Assembly (NCBI GenBank): GCA_035502515.1
Contig: DATJUH010000213.1
Coordinates: forward strand, 1-5,944
Length of the DNA stretch: 5,944 nt
Direction: 5' to 3'
Origin: Fen-671 sp035502515
GTDB lineage: Bacteria > Actinomycetota > Acidimicrobiia > Acidimicrobiales > Palsa-688
Every line of letters begins with the position of its first letter. Position 1 is the first letter of the stretch. The translations under genes were made by a program, and so were the position numbers. The notes beneath the pieces are model-generated. The model ran no database searches. It was not told where the DNA came from and was given only the letters and a program-made list of their open reading frames with translations. Positions 5,496-5,944 of this stretch are shown in pieces.

Positions 5496-5944
5496 CGTCG
5501 ACCGTCGGAAAGAGCAAGGCGATCGACCGTTTCCGGCGTAATCGCAGGCTGGCGGATAAGTACGCCCAACTTGGGCGAACGCTCGACCGGGGAGCGCAAA
5601 CCTCTGAGCCGCCCAACCTCGACGGCGAGACACTGGCCGATGATCGGCTGCGCCTCATCTTCGTCGCCTGCCACCCGTTGCTGCCGCCAGTATCACGGGT
5701 TGCCCCCACCCTCCGTCTCGTCGGCGGGCTCACCACGGCAGAGATCGCCCGTGCCTACATCGTTCCTGAGCCGACGATCGCCCAGCGCATCATTCGGGCC
5801 AAGCGGGCCATCGCCAAGGCTGGCATCCCGTTCGAGGTTCCCGCAGGTGACAAACGCGCCGCCCGTACCGGCTCGGTGGTCGAGGTCATCTGCCTGATCT
5901 TCAACGAGGGCTACTCGGCCACCAGCGGTGAGGAATGGTTGCGC
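5453..5944 (+). pseudogene. ECF42-type sigma factor, region 2 missing, runs off window
   Basis: From about 5516 to the window end the plus strand encodes an uninterrupted ECF sigma sequence of the DGPF-associated (ECF42) type. It contains KAIDRFRRNRRLADKYAQL (end of region 2 and linker), DDRLRLIFVACHP (5639-5677), the sigma-4 helix-turn-helix LTTAEIARAYIVPEPTIAQR continuing to RAKRAI (5729-5812), and LIFNEGYSATSGEEWLR (5894-5944), the lead-in to the C-terminal extension. Normally about 70 residues precede AIDR, carrying the core-binding and -10-reading part of region 2. Here only 85 nt separate the DGPF stop from AIDR, and the frame upstream (VVEPATCPLPVRLPPSTVGKS) has no resemblance to it. 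No ATG exists in frame; GTG at 5453, after GAGGAG at 5432-5437, is the only likely start I noticed. It is probably a truncated, inactive gene. A shortened protein that binds DNA through region 4 alone cannot be excluded. The 3' end lies outside the window. Confidence 0.75.

Noticed and set aside
5325..5897. Plus-strand open frame of 190 codons overlapping the DGPF gene and the sigma frame
   Set aside because: It is in a different frame from both recognisable proteins and is an Arg/Ser-rich shadow. The sigma-4 motif is read in another frame.

Overview
The window is GC-rich DNA, probably from an actinomycete-type bacterium (Actinomycetota). The signs are strong G/C preference at third codon positions, two Tat-exported proteins, and a DGPF/ECF42-type sigma module of a kind common in that phylum. 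The genus cannot be told from the sequence. I see no tRNA, rRNA, CRISPR array, intact insertion sequence or phage gene.

Left half (126-3568): two divergent genes encode paralogous arylsulfotransferase-like proteins of 515 and 532 aa. Both start with a twin-arginine signal peptide. Both keep the same string of motifs (DLHE, FDYFHINSI, SSRNT, QH, FDD, and VSWNGATEVVAWRV near the C-terminus). They share a 296-bp intergenic region that must hold both promoters. It also contains a 17-bp dyad (CGGTCA-N5-TGACCG) and two pairs of short direct repeats.

Middle (3569-4858): a short, very GC-rich stretch with an imperfect 30-bp direct repeat and a terminator-like hairpin comes first. Next, on the minus strand, is a decayed remnant of the C-terminal STAS domain of a SulP-type anion (sulfate) transporter. 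It has lost its membrane part and carries one frameshift and three nonsense codons. It directly abuts the 3' end of an intact GNAT-family acetyltransferase gene, also on the minus strand.

Right end (4859-5944): a YCII/DGPF protein gene has a close match to the ECF42-type promoter (TGTCGA-N17-CGAC) upstream. It is followed by the open frame of an ECF42-type sigma factor that runs off the window. That sigma frame lacks conserved region 2. Where region 2 should be encoded there is a 46-nt hairpin whose 21 base pairs all form in RNA of the + strand.

The arylsulfotransferase-like pair next to a sulfate-transporter remnant hints at a former sulfur-related neighbourhood. The DGPF-sigma module looks like a partly dismantled autoregulatory unit. 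Two of the six genes or gene remnants are broken, so this looks like an accessory region undergoing decay.
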